The notes under the pieces are model-generated. The model saw nothing but the letters and a program-made list of their open reading frames with translations. It made no database searches and had not been told where the DNA came from. DNA of 15,113 nt from Sphaerochaeta sp. (GTDB lineage: Bacteria; Spirochaetota; Spirochaetia; Sphaerochaetales; Sphaerochaetaceae). Shown here one piece after another: positions 13,847-15,113 of the stretch. Position 1 is the stretch's first letter; every line of letters begins with the position of its first letter. Position numbers and translations under genes: made by a program. The stretch covers positions 1 through 15,113 of the forward strand of contig DMAO01000008.1 in assembly GCA_003446545.1 (NCBI GenBank). The letters are read 5' to 3'.

Positions 13847-14686
13847 ATGAATATTTCCTATGATGTATTTGCTTGGGATACCAATCACTACCAGGATAAG
13901 GCTCCTGTGCGCAAGTGTGCCAGAGCTTGGAAGATGGTACATCAAGAACGTTCTCCGAAGGCCGTCCTGCTTGTCCATGGCTTCAGTGGGTATCCAGGTG
14001 AGCTCATCAGACCTGGGCTAGACCTCTATGAGGCAGGCTTTGACTGCTTTGCCCCCCGTCTCCCTGGTCATGGAACCAGTGGGGATGATTTTCTCGCATC
14101 GAAGGCTGAAGATTGGATAGGTACCATTTATGATGCTTATACAAATCTTTCCAAGAGGTATTCGAACGTCTATCTGGTAGGTCACTCCATGGGTGGGGCC
14201 ATTGCCACTATCATAGCCGATGCCTTTGATGTCCAGCGGCTTGCACTGCTCGCCCCAGCTCTTTTGATCCCTTCCATACCCGTTTGGAAGCTCAGGCTTT
14301 TCCGCCACTTTGTCAAACGCCTGAAAGTTTCCTGGAAGAGTGATCCTGAGTATCATTTCTACTATGAGGGCGATAAGGATGATGATGAGTTCCTTGGCGC
14401 TGAATACTGGTCTTATACCTTCCCCACGGCTGTTTGGGAATTGGAAAAGGTTCGACGGCAAGCTGTAGCCTGTCTCGATCATCTAGTTGCCGATACTCTG
14501 ATCATTAGCGGGGGGTTGGACAAGACAGTTCCCCAGGCAGCAAGCCGTCTTGTCATGGAGAAGGCACATGGTAGCAACAAGCACCTGCATATTCCTGCAG
14601 CCTCCCACTTCATGCCCTATGACAAGGATCTTCCTGCACAGGACAAGGCCATGGAGAGTGTTGTATCCTGGTTAGCAAAAGGATAA
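13847..14686 (+). CDS. Alpha/beta hydrolase (carboxylesterase/lipase type)
   Basis: Cytoplasmic serine hydrolase of the alpha/beta fold, close in motif style to Est30 carboxylesterases and monoacylglycerol lipases. The protein is 279 aa. Evidence: VLLVHGFSGYPGEL (40-53) with the oxyanion HGF, APRLPGHGTSGDDF (69-82), the nucleophile elbow VGHSMGG (111-117, Ser114), the acid SGGLDKTVP (221-229, Asp225) and the base ASHFMPYD (252-259, His254). A lid-like segment lies between residues 140 and 190, with an unusually acidic YYEGDKDDDEF. No signal peptide. I use the ATG at 13847 because AAGGAG (13834-13839) sits 7 bases before it; the ATG at 13829 overlaps the previous gene and has no ribosome site. 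It is the last gene of the operon. The substrate is unknown; a short acyl ester or glyceride is typical. Confidence 0.88.
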   Translation: MNISYDVFAWDTNHYQDKAPVRKCARAWKMVHQERSPKAVLLVHGFSGYPGELIRPGLDLYEAGFDCFAPRLPGHGTSGDDFLASKAEDWIGTIYDAYTNLSKRYSNVYLVGHSMGGAIATIIADAFDVQRLALLAPALLIPSIPVWKLRLFRHFVKRLKVSWKSDPEYHFYYEGDKDDDEFLGAEYWSYTFPTAVWELEKVRRQAVACLDHLVADTLIISGGLDKTVPQAASRLVMEKAHGSNKHLHIPAASHFMPYDKDLPAQDKAMESVVSWLAKG

Positions 14687-14740
14687 TGGCAGATTGGTTT
14701 TTGATGAGGGCCTTCTGTCTGGTTGGTAGGTGATGTAGGC

Positions 14741-14763
14741 GGCGTAAGGTTTTACCATACGCC
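14741..14763 (+). terminator. Possible terminator between convergent genes
   Basis: GGCGTAAGG (14741-14749) and CCATACGCC (14755-14763) form a 9-bp stem with one A-A mismatch and a 5-base loop. On the plus strand CTCCCTTTCTTCC follows, a pyrimidine tract rather than a clean T-run. It lies 55 bases past the hydrolase stop and before the end of the convergent HD gene, the right place for a shared terminator. Support is moderate. Confidence 0.4.
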
Positions 14764-14784
14764 CTCCCTTTCTTCCTATCATTT

Positions 14785-15113
14785 CTATCTGTGCAAGTAG
14801 CGATGCTTCAGCATTCCATAATACTCATAGACAGAGGAAATCTTGTCACTGAGGGAGACCACAAAACTTTCCTTGTACCGGGGTATCTGCCGGGTCTTGG
14901 GAAACATGTGCTTGACAATGATATCAGCTTCCAGGTCGCTTACTTCGAATTGTCCCCTTGCATTTGCCAGGGCTATGTGTGGATGTTCCCGACCATGCAG
15001 GGCACGACTGGTGTCACTGGCCTTGCGCTCCCTCCAGTCATAGAGAAAGAAGTCGTGCAACAGGCCTCCACGGGCAGCTGAACGGTAGTCAAGACCAAGC
15101 GCCTTGGCTATCA
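14785..15113 (-). CDS. HD-domain phosphohydrolase, C-terminal part (partial)
   Basis: The C-terminal 108 or so residues of an HD-superfamily protein whose start lies beyond the right edge; the frame stays open to the end of the window. The visible part reads GLDYRSAARGGLLHDFFLYD, with the HD doublet of the metal site, then EHPHIALANARGQF, LEADIIVKHMFPKTRQIPRY and SLSDKISSVYEY. HD, the later HP..A.NA, KHMFP and DK are spaced as in the HDIG/COG1418-like hydrolases that cleave phosphate esters or nucleotides. The TTG at 15060 is not the start, since the conserved sequence continues upstream. It is convergent with the hydrolase operon. The substrate is not known. Confidence 0.85.
   Translation of the reverse strand, partial: IAKALGLDYRSAARGGLLHDFFLYDWRERKASDTSRALHGREHPHIALANARGQFEVSDLEADIIVKHMFPKTRQIPRYKESFVVSLSDKISSVYEYYGMLKHRYLHR

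Overview
The window looks like chromosome from a free-living or gut spirochaete of the Sphaerochaeta/Treponema type. The reasons are indirect: the solute-binding proteins have SPase I-type signals ending in FAQG with no lipobox, there is a BMP/PnrA-type nucleoside importer, a membrane-bound 7TM LuxR regulator, and moderate GC. The genus is an inference from protein style, not a proven assignment. No tRNA, rRNA, CRISPR array, insertion sequence or phage gene was seen.

Left part (1-7249), all on the minus strand, holds two transport operons. The first (2353 down to 1, running off the edge) has a strong sigma70 promoter, a BMP-family binding protein and the start of its double ABC ATPase; the permeases should lie beyond the edge. 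The second (7249 to 2553) has two LplB/LplC-type permeases, a large 522-aa binding protein and a GH105 unsaturated rhamnogalacturonyl hydrolase, ending in a clear terminator at 2496-2527. It has the logic of pectin/rhamnogalacturonan oligomer use: import of a short unsaturated oligouronide followed by cytoplasmic removal of the unsaturated uronic acid. It has no ATPase of its own and presumably borrows a shared MsmX-like one.

A divergent gap (7250-7548) carries a dense block of five inverted repeats and a pdxA promoter placed so close to the start codon that the mRNA should be leaderless or nearly so.

Right part (7549-14686), all on the plus strand, has two tightly packed groups. Group one is pdxA, a TPR lipoprotein and cobO (corrinoid adenosyltransferase), with overlapping stops and starts. 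Group two has its own promoter at 10336-10363 and contains a CpsB/YwqE-type PHP phosphatase, an RloA/AbiLi-like ATPase, an RloB/AbiLii-like protein, a 7TM LuxR regulator and an alpha/beta hydrolase, with gaps of 33, 2, 5 and 11 bases. A convergent HD-domain phosphohydrolase is cut by the right edge.

The most interesting item is the RloA/RloB-like pair. The open reading frames are intact, they have good ribosome binding sites and they are clearly homologous to the anti-phage AbiL/RloAB type. However, nearly every catalytic motif except Walker A is replaced: the ABC signature Gly, Walker B Glu and H-loop His in the ATPase, and the TOPRIM Glu and both DxD aspartates in the RloB partner. This suggests a defence pair domesticated for a non-nuclease role, or a recently inactivated one, embedded in a regulatory operon.
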